Positions 8,901-16,761 of a DNA stretch of 39,368 nucleotides are shown here, piece by piece. Each line of letters opens with the position of its first letter. Within the stretch, counting starts at the first letter, position 1. Source of the DNA: a virus; IMG/VR virus record IMGVR_UViG_3300033233_000088, positions 1 through 39,368 of that record; one strand, 5' to 3'. Position numbers and translations under genes: made by a program. The notes under the pieces were generated by a model that did not search any database, was not told the DNA's origin, and was given only the letters and a program-made list of their open reading frames with translations.

Positions 8901-9745
8901 AGTTGACAGACCCGCGTAATCAAAATGATCCTGCTATCCAGCGTTTGTCCCGTGCTATGGAATTGCCATTCCGATTCTATACAGAAGCCAGTTTAGCAAC
9001 AAAATACTATTTTGGTGCTCGTGATAAAGCTGTAGGTGGTATGTCAGATCAGGAACAGACAGCGTTTAATGCAATTCCAAAAGCTGATACAAACGATCCA
9101 AATACAAGAATTCTTAAGTATCAAATATATCTTACCTATCCGAAGGTTTTTGAGGCTAAACAGAAAATTGAACTTGAGACAGCAGCAAAAACCGGTAAGG
9201 CAATAGACCCTTTGTATCTTGTCGATTATTCTACTGCTCAAAAGTATATGCGGTATGAGTCACTCCCTGAAGGATCAGGGGATAGAAAGGCAATGACACA
9301 AGCATACCCGGAGCTTGTAAATCTTTTTGACATGAGAGGTCAATATTTTGATGCAAATCCTATCCCTGGAACGAAGGCAAGTGCTCGTCCAATGCCGTCA
9401 CCGGAGGTACAGGCGGCTATGGATAGTAAAAATTGGACAGCGCCGGGAGTGCGAGAATACCTTGATGCAAATACAGCGTACAATAATCAACAACGGGAAA
9501 AATTGGGCCTTCCCCCACTTCAGGGATTTGCCGCATATGCTAAAAAGCCAAAGAAAATAACAATAAAAAAGCTTTCGGCAAAAAGGATTAAAATCTCACT
9601 TCCTAAGCAGACAAAAATTGCCACTATCAAAATAGCAAAGCTTCCGACTGCAAAATTGGGAAAATCCAAAAAGATTGCCATAAAAATAAAGCCTATCAGG
9701 ATAACAAAACTGAAGGGTTTGACAGGAGGGCGTGCGTTCGCGTAA
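5996..9745 (+). CDS. Large virion protein, probable DNA-ejection/internal protein
   Basis: 1249 residues, the largest gene; start ATG 5996 with GAGGAGG 12 bases upstream. The N-terminal ~250 residues are rich in Gly, Ala, Gln and Pro with hydrophobic stretches (~105-140 and ~215-245). The middle (~370-1000) is helical and mixed, with no peptidase or lysozyme motif that I can recognise. The last ~65 residues are strikingly basic, with repeated K-I-x-K / K-K-I-x-I runs and ending R-A-F-A. T7-like phages carry proteins of this size that are ejected with the DNA and form a channel. Size, place in the tail block and the basic tail fit that role. No family signature was seen. Confidence 0.6.
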   Translation: MASLLDLTNKLKAFLAANPTPAGFFNKNVVQPLFHQAQVNNQRSLTPVQQQFGPPLQNPVIKQFGQDIQQGVGAALRLTPPAQLYQSALTAQYPAFRQEAMQQNIGDVYKGLKLPGYIATPAYTLAGGALNLGIQGITNKLKGQGFFGPQSTESFAQGMSQAAPLGPISAMNPFLAKAGQLPTAGQRVLGKAGATAVEGLAQGALEPLNPGESRRGKIVQNTGFAGLMGGLVGGGEELAKIPAQVIGSFAKKVGVSNDLMKQFIRDESGRFAKQEYIPKNEPVFYGDIREKLGLPRNGDYIPSPGFTTRPVTKAISKMKIEATPQAVQSPTTDFVKEMDALVGKPVETITKPKLSVSQVASSDAEKMVAKAQIATEGNQRMFQKIFSTFIGERDAAKTKGTVVGSMIKILPADPKKIITAIENPNKPTSPVVAKYIEQFRNLDNEVFDQAKKLGLDINYLQNHIAHFWKESPQQVEQAYMVFKQKYNLSNHRTIPTYEEGIRIGLTPKYTNPSQILAESVQKLQEAKAGIKAFTDLKDHGFIVPASVGSKTPGFVPITAPGFPKSAGRVNESLGFIGNWYAPQQIADQINRVFSPQDYGVIGSLLGKTRGVSGVVQDVGLSGGVPGTPGNAFGVAQVLKETTAGRPIQGATAFIRSFSDKASRDYFEKNAGQIIKMQERNIPVSTNFTIQNLAGGGTLSSVKSTIGNLLKGQLKAAGSDLGTVWNQAVNHPTFQRFMPQLQVQLFNDIEKSALRGGRSASEAADIAAKAVQNFYGATKTDVMARGQGVHDPLVQNFLGTFTFAPKFRESMINFWVNNVKSLKNPLALENRANVMFVAGATATYLAMDRINYALNGKHMSDNPPGTEDKLLIPTGNGDVVGVPFLSSIATIPRALYREGKLVAGGNIKGAVRDASQTYTSMLFKPFMDVVSNADYFGKKIYQDNATTQEKFTAQAKYLASQLLSHPYLKELTDPRNQNDPAIQRLSRAMELPFRFYTEASLATKYYFGARDKAVGGMSDQEQTAFNAIPKADTNDPNTRILKYQIYLTYPKVFEAKQKIELETAAKTGKAIDPLYLVDYSTAQKYMRYESLPEGSGDRKAMTQAYPELVNLFDMRGQYFDANPIPGTKASARPMPSPEVQAAMDSKNWTAPGVREYLDANTAYNNQQREKLGLPPLQGFAAYAKKPKKITIKKLSAKRIKISLPKQTKIATIKIAKLPTAKLGKSKKIAIKIKPIRITKLKGLTGGRAFA

Positions 9746-9752
9746 ACTATGA

Positions 9753-9808
9753 TTGTCTTTTCCATACATGAATCGTATGACCGGACGGCTTGGTAGCCGT
9801 CCTTATTT
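9753..9808 (+). promoter_or_regulatory. Promoter-like site and 8-bp hairpin abutting the next AUG
   Basis: TTGTCT (9753-9758), 17 bases, TATGAC (9776-9781) form a weak promoter-like pair. Directly after it GGACGGCT (9783-9790) pairs with AGCCGTCC (9795-9802) around a TGGT loop, followed by TTATTT and the ATG at 9809. If the promoter is real the RNA would begin with this hairpin; if not, the element may be a weak terminator. No Shine-Dalgarno is present. Confidence 0.5.
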
Positions 9809-10489
9809 ATGGCTCAAGTAATAACTACATTGAACGATTTTATACAACTTCTCAATACGCTGTATAACTCGTCGTCTACAGAACCTGCAAGCGGTGAAGA
9901 AGACTATACCGTTTGGACAGACCTTGCTAATATCGCCGTGTCCATGTGGGAAAATGAGGAAGGGGTTATGTGGAACGAATTGTTTGTCAAGCTTGCTGAT
10001 GCGGCAACAGGAGATAAGACAACCGGAGCAAGTGACTATAGTTATGCAGTCCCCACAGATTTTCGATTTCCCGCAAGCGGATATGTATGGATAGGTTCAG
10101 GCCAAAGTAAAACACCGTTGAAGGTTCTTAAACAAGAAGAATTACAGCTCCACGAAAATGATACGGAACACTGGTGTTATTTCCTGATGGATGGTTCCCC
10201 AACACTAGAACTAAACCCTAATCTCACTATAACGGCCGGATATACTATTTCCTACAATTATTATAAGAAGGCTTCCAAGTTGTCCAGTGGTTCAGATACA
10301 TTCGAAATGAACGATCCTATGTTTGCCGTTTATTTTGCACTTGCAGAACTAAAGAAGGAAGAAGGTAACAGTTATGAAGTACAAATAGCACAACAGAAGC
10401 TTGAGTCAATGAAAACACGAAATATTATGCCTGCATGGTATCAGGATGATTCATTTACTAATAAAACAAGATCAGGCTTCGGTGTATGA
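9809..10489 (+). CDS. Head-tail adaptor-like protein (T7 gp11-like position)
   Basis: 226 residues, start ATG 9809 just behind a hairpin. The N-terminus is helical (T-L-N-D-F-I-Q-L-L-N-T-L-Y-N), the centre has a beta-rich section (P-T-D-F-R-F-P-A-S-G-Y-V-W-I) and the C-terminus is helical (A-L-A-E-L-K-K-E-E-G-N-S-Y), the organisation of short-tail adaptor proteins that sit under the portal. The next gene, overlapping by four bases, looks like a nozzle protein, which supports the call. Assignment is by pattern and context, not by a diagnostic motif. Confidence 0.55.
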   Translation: MAQVITTLNDFIQLLNTLYNSSSTEPASGEEDYTVWTDLANIAVSMWENEEGVMWNELFVKLADAATGDKTTGASDYSYAVPTDFRFPASGYVWIGSGQSKTPLKVLKQEELQLHENDTEHWCYFLMDGSPTLELNPNLTITAGYTISYNYYKKASKLSSGSDTFEMNDPMFAVYFALAELKKEEGNSYEVQIAQQKLESMKTRNIMPAWYQDDSFTNKTRSGFGV

Positions 10490-12498
10490 ATATAAAATCT
10501 ACGTCTAAACCTACATCACAAGAAGTGCTTATAACCATTGACCGATTCAATAAAGGCACAGTCAGTCTTATCGATGAAGCGCGTATGGATAGTACAATGG
10601 CTAAGGAATCAAACAACATGATGCAAGTTTCTGAGGGACTATGGAAAACACGGTGGGGAACAAAATATTATGGCAAAGCGTTAGCTTATACTCCCGATGG
10701 AGCGGCAGAATACCTCAAAAATGATGGGACAACTGAGCTTATCATTATATCATATGGAACAGCATATACATCAACTGACGGTGGTACATGGACAGCAATA
10801 TCCGGTGCGACATTTACTGTTGCACAACAGTGTTACTTTTTACAGATATCAGGATTTTTATATATAGCAAACGGGATTGATCCTCTTACCCGGTATAACG
10901 GGTCAACGCTTACCACATATTCTTCTATTGCTGCACCGACTAATCTTACAGCTTCTCTTGTTGCTTCAGGATTATCCAGCGGGATATTCACATATTATGC
11001 AGAGGTAACTGCACTCAATGATGTCGGCGAAACGGTGGGATCAACAGAAGCTTCAATTACAACAAATAAGCAGCGGAACACATGGGTTGCGGCAACTGAT
11101 AAGGGTATATCCTGGTCATGGACGGCTTCGGCAGGGGCAAACCGATACCAGCTGTATCTAGCAGATGAATCAGGTGATGAAACGCTTTTAGGATCAACAA
11201 CAGAGACAAATTTTACGGATGACGGAAGTATTCAATTGAACCCATATGTAGAGCCGCCTAGTGCCAATACGACGGCTGCTCCCACATTTCGTTCTATGTG
11301 TGTTTCGGGTAATAGAATTTGGGCAACTAATGATTCTAACGATTTTTACAAGGTATATTTTTCTGGCACAGGAGTTCACATGGGTAATTTTAGCGATTTT
11401 TATGGCGGTGGCTGGATCAATCTCGAAAAGGGTGGAAGAGAAACACCAGTAAAGGTCGTTCATTATCAGTCTGGTCAGGGAGCAGGTCGGGCAACAGTTT
11501 TGTGTAAAACTCCCGATGGACAGGGGGCAGTCTGGCAGATTGATATATCCAGTGCAACGGTTGGAGATACTACATTTTCTATTCCGAGTGCCCAAAAAGT
11601 TGTCGGATCATTTGGGACAGAATCAATTCTTGGAACAGTAGCAACAGCTAATGACATCGCTTTTCCTAATCGGCGCGGATGGTTTTCTCTTGGTCCGGAG
11701 AAGCAATTTTACGGAATACTCAGGACGAATGAGCGATCTAGTCTTATTCGTCCATACTGGCGATCGTTGATTTCAGCCCTTATGAGAAATATTGCATCAT
11801 ATTATTATGATGCAAAAATTTTTATTTCTGTTCCAACAAGTTCAACTGGTAATGATCGTATGATTATTTATGATACAGAACGAGGTAACTGGTCAGTTGA
11901 TTGGTCTATTGGTGCTAAACAGTTTCTTGAGTATACAGATACAAGCGGAAACTCTCATTTTTTGTATATTCCAACGTCAGGAACGAAACTGATAGAATTG
12001 TCAGCAAATTATCTCAATGATTTAGGAACCGCTTTTAATCAATCATATATATCACCTCTTATGCCGGTAAGTAAGACAAAAACAGACCTTCTTGATCTTC
12101 GCGAAGTTATTTTGGAGATATCAAGACCTCGCGGTGTTATTAAATTTCAGGTCCTTGGCATTGGAAAAGACAATAGCTTCATCACTATTGCAACAAAAAC
12201 AATAACGGACTTTGGAGCCAATACCGGTATTGGTTCAGATCTTGCCAGTGATTTTTACGCGACAAGTACGAACGATAACGCAAGGGGTGGAGCAGGAAGC
12301 TGGGCTGTCTATTTTACGTCTGCTCCCTCAACATTTACCCAATCAACGACGAAAGCTGCGATCCGAAAGAGGGCAAAGATTTACGCAATACAATTTAAGG
12401 TATATAGTACAACGGCAGATACCGATTATACAATTTTAGGTATACAAGCTAAGGGAAGACTTATTCCACGACGTCTACCGAGCGCGTGGACCAACTAA
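10486..12498 (+). CDS. Tail nozzle-like protein with beta-propeller and Fn3-like region
   Basis: 670 residues, ATG 10486 in an ATGA overlap with the adaptor gene. The sequence is almost all beta: repeated W/Y-rich blades (L-W-K-T-R-W-G-T-K-Y-Y-G; Y-F-L-Q-I-S-G-F-L-Y-I-A-N-G-I-D-P-L), a Fn3-like insert at ~145-260 (Y-Y-A-E-V-T-A-L-N-D-V-G-E-T), then further blades with R-M-I-I-Y-D-T-E-R-G-N-W-S-V. This arrangement is typical of the distal tail tube (nozzle) of T7-like podoviruses. It would be assembled after the adaptor and contact the fibres encoded downstream. Confidence 0.6.
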   Translation: MNIKSTSKPTSQEVLITIDRFNKGTVSLIDEARMDSTMAKESNNMMQVSEGLWKTRWGTKYYGKALAYTPDGAAEYLKNDGTTELIIISYGTAYTSTDGGTWTAISGATFTVAQQCYFLQISGFLYIANGIDPLTRYNGSTLTTYSSIAAPTNLTASLVASGLSSGIFTYYAEVTALNDVGETVGSTEASITTNKQRNTWVAATDKGISWSWTASAGANRYQLYLADESGDETLLGSTTETNFTDDGSIQLNPYVEPPSANTTAAPTFRSMCVSGNRIWATNDSNDFYKVYFSGTGVHMGNFSDFYGGGWINLEKGGRETPVKVVHYQSGQGAGRATVLCKTPDGQGAVWQIDISSATVGDTTFSIPSAQKVVGSFGTESILGTVATANDIAFPNRRGWFSLGPEKQFYGILRTNERSSLIRPYWRSLISALMRNIASYYYDAKIFISVPTSSTGNDRMIIYDTERGNWSVDWSIGAKQFLEYTDTSGNSHFLYIPTSGTKLIELSANYLNDLGTAFNQSYISPLMPVSKTKTDLLDLREVILEISRPRGVIKFQVLGIGKDNSFITIATKTITDFGANTGIGSDLASDFYATSTNDNARGGAGSWAVYFTSAPSTFTQSTTKAAIRKRAKIYAIQFKVYSTTADTDYTILGIQAKGRLIPRRLPSAWTN

Positions 12499-12501
12499 AT
12501 T

Positions 12502-13389
12502 ATGGCTGCTGATTCAGGTGAATTTTTTCGATATGTATCCCGTCGATGGGTTGGTCAGATAGGAGCTGGTGGCGTAGCTGACGCATCGACAACGACTATT
12601 CCTCTTTCGTCTGCGACAAACCTTAGTACGGATACTGCCGTGACTGTCGTCATTGACCGAGTTGATGCGAATGGAACAGCAACGCCGTCACTTGAAGAAA
12701 CTGTTACTGGTGTTGTCTCAGGCTCTAATCTGATAACGTGTAATCGTGGCATTGAAGGTACTGCACAGGCGCATAGTGCCGGTGCAGTGGTTGAGGTTCT
12801 TATTACTGCGGCAGGATGGAACGATATAGTTACAGGCATAATAGTTGGTCATAGTCAATTTGGGTATCATTCAGACGGGGCAACGACAATCGTTAATACT
12901 GCTGATCCAACGAAAGTTATTGGCTGGTCCCTTGGTGGTGCAACGACGTTAAAGACGCTAACACTCGCAACCGCTCATACAGACAACAGAACAGTTACCT
13001 TTCCTGATGCAACCGATACCCTTGTAGGTAAAGCAACAACCGATACCCTAACTAACAAGCGGATTACCAAGCGAGTTACGACCATCACAAGCCATGCAAC
13101 GCCTACCATTAACACGGACAATTGTGATGCTGTGACGATTACGGCTCTTGCTACAGCAATTACGTCTATGACGACGAATCTGAGCGGGACACCAACGAAT
13201 TTTCAGACTCTTATTTTTCGGATTAAGGACGATGGCACAGCGCGGGCAATTACGTGGGGAGCTTCCTTTGAGGCGAAAGGAGTAGCACTTCCCACTACTA
13301 CTGTACTATCTAAAGTGCTTACTGTTGGATTTATGTACGATACGGTAACAAGCAAGTGGGGATGTGTAGCAAGCGCACAAGAAGCATAA
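12502..13389 (+). CDS. Tail fibre protein
   Basis: 295 residues, ATG 12502 three bases after the previous stop. The N-terminal ~110 residues (G-I-E-G-T-A-Q-A-H-S-A-G-A-V-V-E-V-L-I-T) match the anchoring domain frequent in phage fibres. The middle carries T-V-T-F-P-D-A-T-D-T-L-V-G and then the T-L-T-N-K-R-I-T-K-R-V linker that precedes a beta-sandwich domain in many fibres; the end is that beta-rich domain. It probably forms a trimer at the tail and contributes to host binding. Confidence 0.75.
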   Translation: MAADSGEFFRYVSRRWVGQIGAGGVADASTTTIPLSSATNLSTDTAVTVVIDRVDANGTATPSLEETVTGVVSGSNLITCNRGIEGTAQAHSAGAVVEVLITAAGWNDIVTGIIVGHSQFGYHSDGATTIVNTADPTKVIGWSLGGATTLKTLTLATAHTDNRTVTFPDATDTLVGKATTDTLTNKRITKRVTTITSHATPTINTDNCDAVTITALATAITSMTTNLSGTPTNFQTLIFRIKDDGTARAITWGASFEAKGVALPTTTVLSKVLTVGFMYDTVTSKWGCVASAQEA

Positions 13390-13390
13390 T

Positions 13391-14083
13391 ATGGCTGCAA
13401 GTGAATTATATACTACGCCTCTTATATCGGATGCCAATATCCAGGGCTATTGGCGCTTAGAAGCAAATTTTAATGACAGTGGACCGAATGGGTACAATTT
13501 AACTCCTTCCGGCTCCCCTTCTTATTCTTCCGGAGAATTTGGCAATGGTGTTAACTTAATAAGCGCAGCGTCGTATGGATTGATTGCAGATGCTTCTTGT
13601 GCCAATCTTGAAATTTCGGGAAGCCAAACATGGGGTGCATGGATTAAACCAGCAGGTGCGCCAATCACGCAAGCTGCAATTTTAGCAAAATGTAACGTAG
13701 GTGGAACTAAATATATTTTATTTTTATATACTGCGTCTCAAAATTGTGCATTCTATGTAACTGGTTTAACGACGAACACCAACGTCGCGTCAAGTAATAC
13801 AATCAGTAATGATGTATGGTCATTCGTAGTTGGTCGATATGATGCAACGGGGCAAACACTTTCTATTTATCTGAATGGGACAAAAACGTCTGTGACAGCA
13901 AGCGGATCTCATGACGATACAAACTCTTCGTTCGGACTTGGGATACAAAGTGATTTTGCGACACCGTATTATTTTGACGGTATGGTTGATGACGCGTTTG
14001 TTTTTAATCGGGCGTTGACTGACACGGAAATATCACAATTGTATACCGGGTGGCCGAGTAATAATTTTTTAGCTTTTCTATGA
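13391..14083 (+). CDS. LamG/concanavalin-like domain tail protein
   Basis: 230 residues, ATG 13391 immediately behind the fibre gene (TAATATG). The start I-Q-G-Y-W-R-L-E-A-N-F-N-D-S-G-P-N-G-Y-N-L is the classical entry of LamG-like jelly-roll domains, and later strands (A-I-L-A-K-C-N, W-S-F-V-V-G-R-Y-D, Y-F-D-G-M-V-D-D-A-F-V-F-N-R-A-L) complete one domain that fills the whole protein. Such domains bind glycans; with the fibre it is likely a receptor-binding or decoration protein. A second LamG-like gene is at 36759. Confidence 0.8.
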   Translation: MAASELYTTPLISDANIQGYWRLEANFNDSGPNGYNLTPSGSPSYSSGEFGNGVNLISAASYGLIADASCANLEISGSQTWGAWIKPAGAPITQAAILAKCNVGGTKYILFLYTASQNCAFYVTGLTTNTNVASSNTISNDVWSFVVGRYDATGQTLSIYLNGTKTSVTASGSHDDTNSSFGLGIQSDFATPYYFDGMVDDAFVFNRALTDTEISQLYTGWPSNNFLAFL

Positions 14084-14157
14084 AAACTAAGAAAAAACCA
14101 ATCAAGTACACTAAAAAGGATATAGCCAGGCTGATGGTTGACTCACATCTGGGATAA
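14080..14157 (+). CDS. 25-residue basic peptide, unknown
   Basis: ATG 14080 overlaps the LamG stop (ATGA), and the frame ends with TAA at 14155-14157, right before the next gene's ATG (14159). The product starts M-K-T-K-K-K-P-I-K-Y-T-K-K-D-I-A-R-L-M and is strongly basic. The tight fit between two genes argues that it is translated, but at this length chance cannot be excluded. It does not resemble a lysis protein that I know. Confidence 0.45.
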   Translation: MKTKKKPIKYTKKDIARLMVDSHLG

Positions 14158-14158
14158 T

Positions 14159-14422
14159 ATGGACAATACATCATGGGAATTATTGTTCAATCGTCTGCCT
14201 GATCTGATATTTTCGGTCGCTAACATCGGCTTCCTGATTCAGTTACGGGCAATGTCAGTAGACGGCGAAAAGATCAAGAAGCTTGACCAGAAGGTTATTG
14301 ACTTAACAGCAGAAAACGAGGCACTACGATATGAGCATGCTCAGCTTTTATCGTATAATCAGAAATTAGAGGGTGAAAACTCAGCATATCGAAAATTTAA
14401 CGATCATCCTGAATCAGGATAA
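14159..14422 (+). CDS. Small protein with hydrophobic N-terminus and coiled coil
   Basis: 87 residues from ATG 14159 (an in-frame ATG at 14138 lies in the preceding small gene). Residues ~9-27 are moderately hydrophobic (L-F-N-R-L-P-D-L-I-F-S-V-A-N-I-G-F-L-I), possibly a membrane segment. Residues ~35-75 form a heptad-like coiled coil (I-K-K-L-D-Q-K-V-I-D-L-T-A-E-N-E-A-L). The position just before the lysis genes suggests a membrane-associated lysis or tail role, which is inference. The last nine bases overlap the 3' end of the minus-strand HNH gene. Confidence 0.6.
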   Translation: MDNTSWELLFNRLPDLIFSVANIGFLIQLRAMSVDGEKIKKLDQKVIDLTAENEALRYEHAQLLSYNQKLEGENSAYRKFNDHPESG

Positions 14423-15049
14423 TATATGAAAATCACTCAAGCTATAGTGTTTCCCCTTATTCCAAGGAATAAGACCTTTTTTGAAACTCGTATGATTAGA
14501 TATATGTTTTCCTATATGACTGACTCTCAGTTTTTTCTTAAATTCTTCACTCCATTTTTTACCTTTATTCCACGAGGATTTTCCTACCTTAAATTTATTA
14601 CCAATAAGTCTGAAATCCCCCTTCTTGAATTCACTGGATGGGTTAAAGTGTTTTCCCTTAAAAGCAATTTTCTGTTTTTCGAAAAGATCAGCATGAGCTT
14701 GTTTTGTATGTTGACCGGGACTACTGAACAATTGCAAATTTTCAATTCTGTTATCAGTTATAATACCGTTGATATGGTGAACAACCTCTTGAGGCAAAAG
14801 ATATCGTCCAATAGATTTTTCCATAATAAAACGATGTTCAGCAATATGATTCTGTTTATCTCTATATGGATGATCGAAACTATATATATACCAATAGCCA
14901 CTTCTTTTAATTCTACCAATATAATGAGCCCAATTTTTGGGGTCCTTGAATCGTTCTTTCAATTTTTGACTAATTTTAGCTATGGTTTCAGGAGATCGTT
15001 TCTTTCCCAACCAATACGTATATCCTTTATGTCCCTTAAGATATGGCAT
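14414..15049 (-). CDS. HNH_3 homing endonuclease with NUMOD3 motifs, minus strand
   Basis: 211 residues; the only clear minus-strand gene. Residues ~45-120 form an HNH_3 domain: H-R-F-I-M-E-K-x-I-G-R-Y-L, then V-V-H-H-I-N-G, then D-N-R-I-E-N-L-Q-L-F, then H-T-K-Q-A-H. The N-terminal S-P-E-T-I-A-K-I-S-Q-K-L-K-E-R-F and two C-terminal W-N-K-G-K boxes are NUMOD3-type DNA-binding repeats. It interrupts the path from the coiled-coil gene to the endolysin and is AT-rich. Its opposite orientation and nine-base overlap with the upstream gene mark it as an insertion. The plus-strand frame across it is only a shadow. Confidence 0.88.
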   Translation of the reverse strand: MPYLKGHKGYTYWLGKKRSPETIAKISQKLKERFKDPKNWAHYIGRIKRSGYWYIYSFDHPYRDKQNHIAEHRFIMEKSIGRYLLPQEVVHHINGIITDNRIENLQLFSSPGQHTKQAHADLFEKQKIAFKGKHFNPSSEFKKGDFRLIGNKFKVGKSSWNKGKKWSEEFKKKLRVSHIGKHISNHTSFKKGLIPWNKGKHYSLSDFHILS

Positions 15050-15092
15050 AATGATAATATATTCTATAATAACCTAAATGTAAAGGAGATAT
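15050..15092. promoter_or_regulatory. Divergent intergenic gap with TATAAT box
   Basis: This 43-base AT-rich gap separates the minus-strand HNH gene from the endolysin. TATAAT (15065-15070) faces the endolysin but has no good -35 box. AAGGAGAT (15083-15090) is the endolysin ribosome site. The HNH insertion would cut read-through from upstream, so a local promoter is plausible. Confidence 0.35.
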
Positions 15093-16103
15093 ATGACATT
15101 ATCTGAATTTATCGATAAATATACTGGTAAACTGGTTGATTTTGACAAAGTTTACGGTTCTCAGTGTATGGACTTAATGCACCAATATATTAATGATGTA
15201 TTAGAACTGGTGAATGGGAAAATACTTGCAGCTCCGGCGGCAAAAGATGTGTATGAAAAATTTAATACCATGTTTGGCAATGAATATTTTGATAAAATAG
15301 ACAATACCCCAACGGGTATACCAAGCAAGGGTGATATTGTCCTTTTTGGAAGCAAAGTCGGATTATATGGTCATGTCTGTATTTTTATTGAGGGCAATGA
15401 ATCTGAATTTACAAGTTTTGATGAAAACTGGCCGATTGGATCACCATGTCATATCCAGAAACATGATTATGTAGGTTGTTTAGGTTGGTTACACCTTAAA
15501 CTTTCAGCTAATAAGACCTATACAGAGGCAGAATATACGGCAGCCATGCTTGACCGACAGAAGTTTTGGGAAGAACGGGATAAACTACAGGGACAACTGA
15601 CTGATTTAACCCTTATCTATAGTGCCATAGCAGGTCTTGGCGTGACCACAGTTGACGACCTGCAGAAGGAGCGCAAAGATTATGAAGATCGTATTGTCGG
15701 CTATACTACCGAACTTGCTCAGGTACGGGATCGGTGCGCGGTCCTGGCTGACACAATTAGTAAACAGGACAAAGAAGAGGCAACTGCTCTCACAGATGGA
15801 CTCGCAGCCCTCCGAGAAGTTGAAGAGCTTAGAGGAGCACTCGGCGAAATTAAGCAGGCTGTGGGAGCGCCTAGCCAGGCAAACCCACAAACAATCATAG
15901 ATCATGTCGAAAAGTTGATAGGCTATGTCAACAGCGCGTTGTCGAAGGCCAAAAAGGAATCGTCATTCAAGGTTGGCACGCTAGCACCTGCACTTGACAC
16001 CCAACAAAGCGAACCGTGGTGGAAAGTTTGGCTCGAATCATTGGGACTGGGTGTTCTGTTTTTCGGTCTATTTGCCGTAGTAGTATTACAATTGACGCAT
16101 TAG
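15093..16103 (+). CDS. CHAP-domain endolysin with coiled coil and C-terminal membrane anchor
   Basis: 336 residues, ATG 15093 with AAGGAG upstream. Residues ~10-140 are a CHAP amidase/peptidase domain: catalytic Cys25 in G-S-Q-C-M-D-L, His94 in Y-G-H-V-C-I-F, and a following D-E-N-W acid. It cuts peptidoglycan peptides or the amide link to the glycan. Residues ~150-285 are a charged coiled coil (W-E-E-R-D-K-L-Q-G-Q-L, later V-E-E-L-R-G-A-L-G). The end (~312-334) is one clear hydrophobic segment (L-G-L-G-V-L-F-F-G-L-F-A-V-V-V-L). No signal peptide is seen. An alternative is a virion-borne lysin, but the two membrane proteins that follow favour lysis. Confidence 0.85.
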   Translation: MTLSEFIDKYTGKLVDFDKVYGSQCMDLMHQYINDVLELVNGKILAAPAAKDVYEKFNTMFGNEYFDKIDNTPTGIPSKGDIVLFGSKVGLYGHVCIFIEGNESEFTSFDENWPIGSPCHIQKHDYVGCLGWLHLKLSANKTYTEAEYTAAMLDRQKFWEERDKLQGQLTDLTLIYSAIAGLGVTTVDDLQKERKDYEDRIVGYTTELAQVRDRCAVLADTISKQDKEEATALTDGLAALREVEELRGALGEIKQAVGAPSQANPQTIIDHVEKLIGYVNSALSKAKKESSFKVGTLAPALDTQQSEPWWKVWLESLGLGVLFFGLFAVVVLQLTH

Positions 16104-16120
16104 AAGGGAGGCGATAACTT

Positions 16121-16378
16121 ATGATGAATACAAAAATTCTAGGTCTACCGGTGGGACTTCTGGTTCTCGTGCTGGTACTCCTGACACCCGGACTTCTTTT
16201 GCTTACCAAGGTAGAAGCGCTCAAAAAGGATGTAGCACAATATAATACGTTGTGTGCCGGTCTTACATGGCTTATTCCGACGCCTTCGCCTAAAGCAGAA
16301 GCAACGCCCACAGGTGAACTAAAAAAAGCAGTAGGACCGACTGGTCCGACGACTGCAATCAGGGCCAAAGTGGAATGA
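16121..16378 (+). CDS. Small single-span membrane protein, lysis cassette
   Basis: 85 residues, ATG 16121 (or 16124) with GGGAGG ~12 bases upstream. A strong hydrophobic segment (L-P-V-G-L-L-V-L-V-L-V-L-L-T-P-G-L-L-L-L) spans ~9-28, followed by a short helix and a Pro/Ala/Thr-rich tail. One span and a hydrophilic tail would suit a spanin-like or anti-holin role. Its place between endolysin and holin-like gene is the main argument. No family is recognised. Confidence 0.6.
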   Translation: MMNTKILGLPVGLLVLVLVLLTPGLLLLTKVEALKKDVAQYNTLCAGLTWLIPTPSPKAEATPTGELKKAVGPTGPTTAIRAKVE

Positions 16379-16410
16379 TCGTGTGTTGGTACGATTGGAG
16401 GTGAATATCT

Positions 16411-16749
16411 ATGGACTGGAATTATATTTCATGGTTTTTAACAACCTATGGTGGGCAACTGGTAGGCTTTGTTCTGCCTCCGGTTGTGACGCTTCTGAAT
16501 CGGGATGTGACGGATTCACGGGCGAAGTTTTTGGTGGCGCTGTTCGTCTGCCTGGTGGCATCAGCGGTTCTTGATTTCGGTAAACTCGCCGAAGGGACTG
16601 CATGGAGCGGCGTAGAGGCAGTGACGGCAACGATGATTCTGTTATTTACGGAATCACAGGTCGTGTACCGGTTGTATTTCAAAGGATCAGTGTTAGAAGC
16701 GAAAGTCGAAAAGATGATTGCCAAACTGCCGAGTACTCCCGAAGCATAA
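16411..16749 (+). CDS. Holin-like membrane protein
   Basis: 112 residues, ATG 16411 with a strong GGAGGTG (16397-16403). Three hydrophobic segments can be seen: ~14-29 (G-G-Q-L-V-G-F-V-L-P-P-V-V-T-L-L), ~38-56 (A-K-F-L-V-A-L-F-V-C-L-V-A-S-A-V-L) and ~66-84 (V-E-A-V-T-A-T-M-I-L-L-F), then a charged C-terminal tail. Size, topology and position directly after the CHAP endolysin fit a holin that permeabilises the inner membrane. Confidence 0.6.
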   Translation: MDWNYISWFLTTYGGQLVGFVLPPVVTLLNRDVTDSRAKFLVALFVCLVASAVLDFGKLAEGTAWSGVEAVTATMILLFTESQVVYRLYFKGSVLEAKVEKMIAKLPSTPEA

Positions 16750-16761
16750 ATAGTAAGGCCC

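Noticed and set aside
14426-15106. 226-residue plus-strand frame opposite the minus-strand HNH gene
   Set aside because: The minus strand shows complete HNH_3 and NUMOD3 motifs; the plus-strand product is Phe/Ile/Ser-rich shadow sequence.
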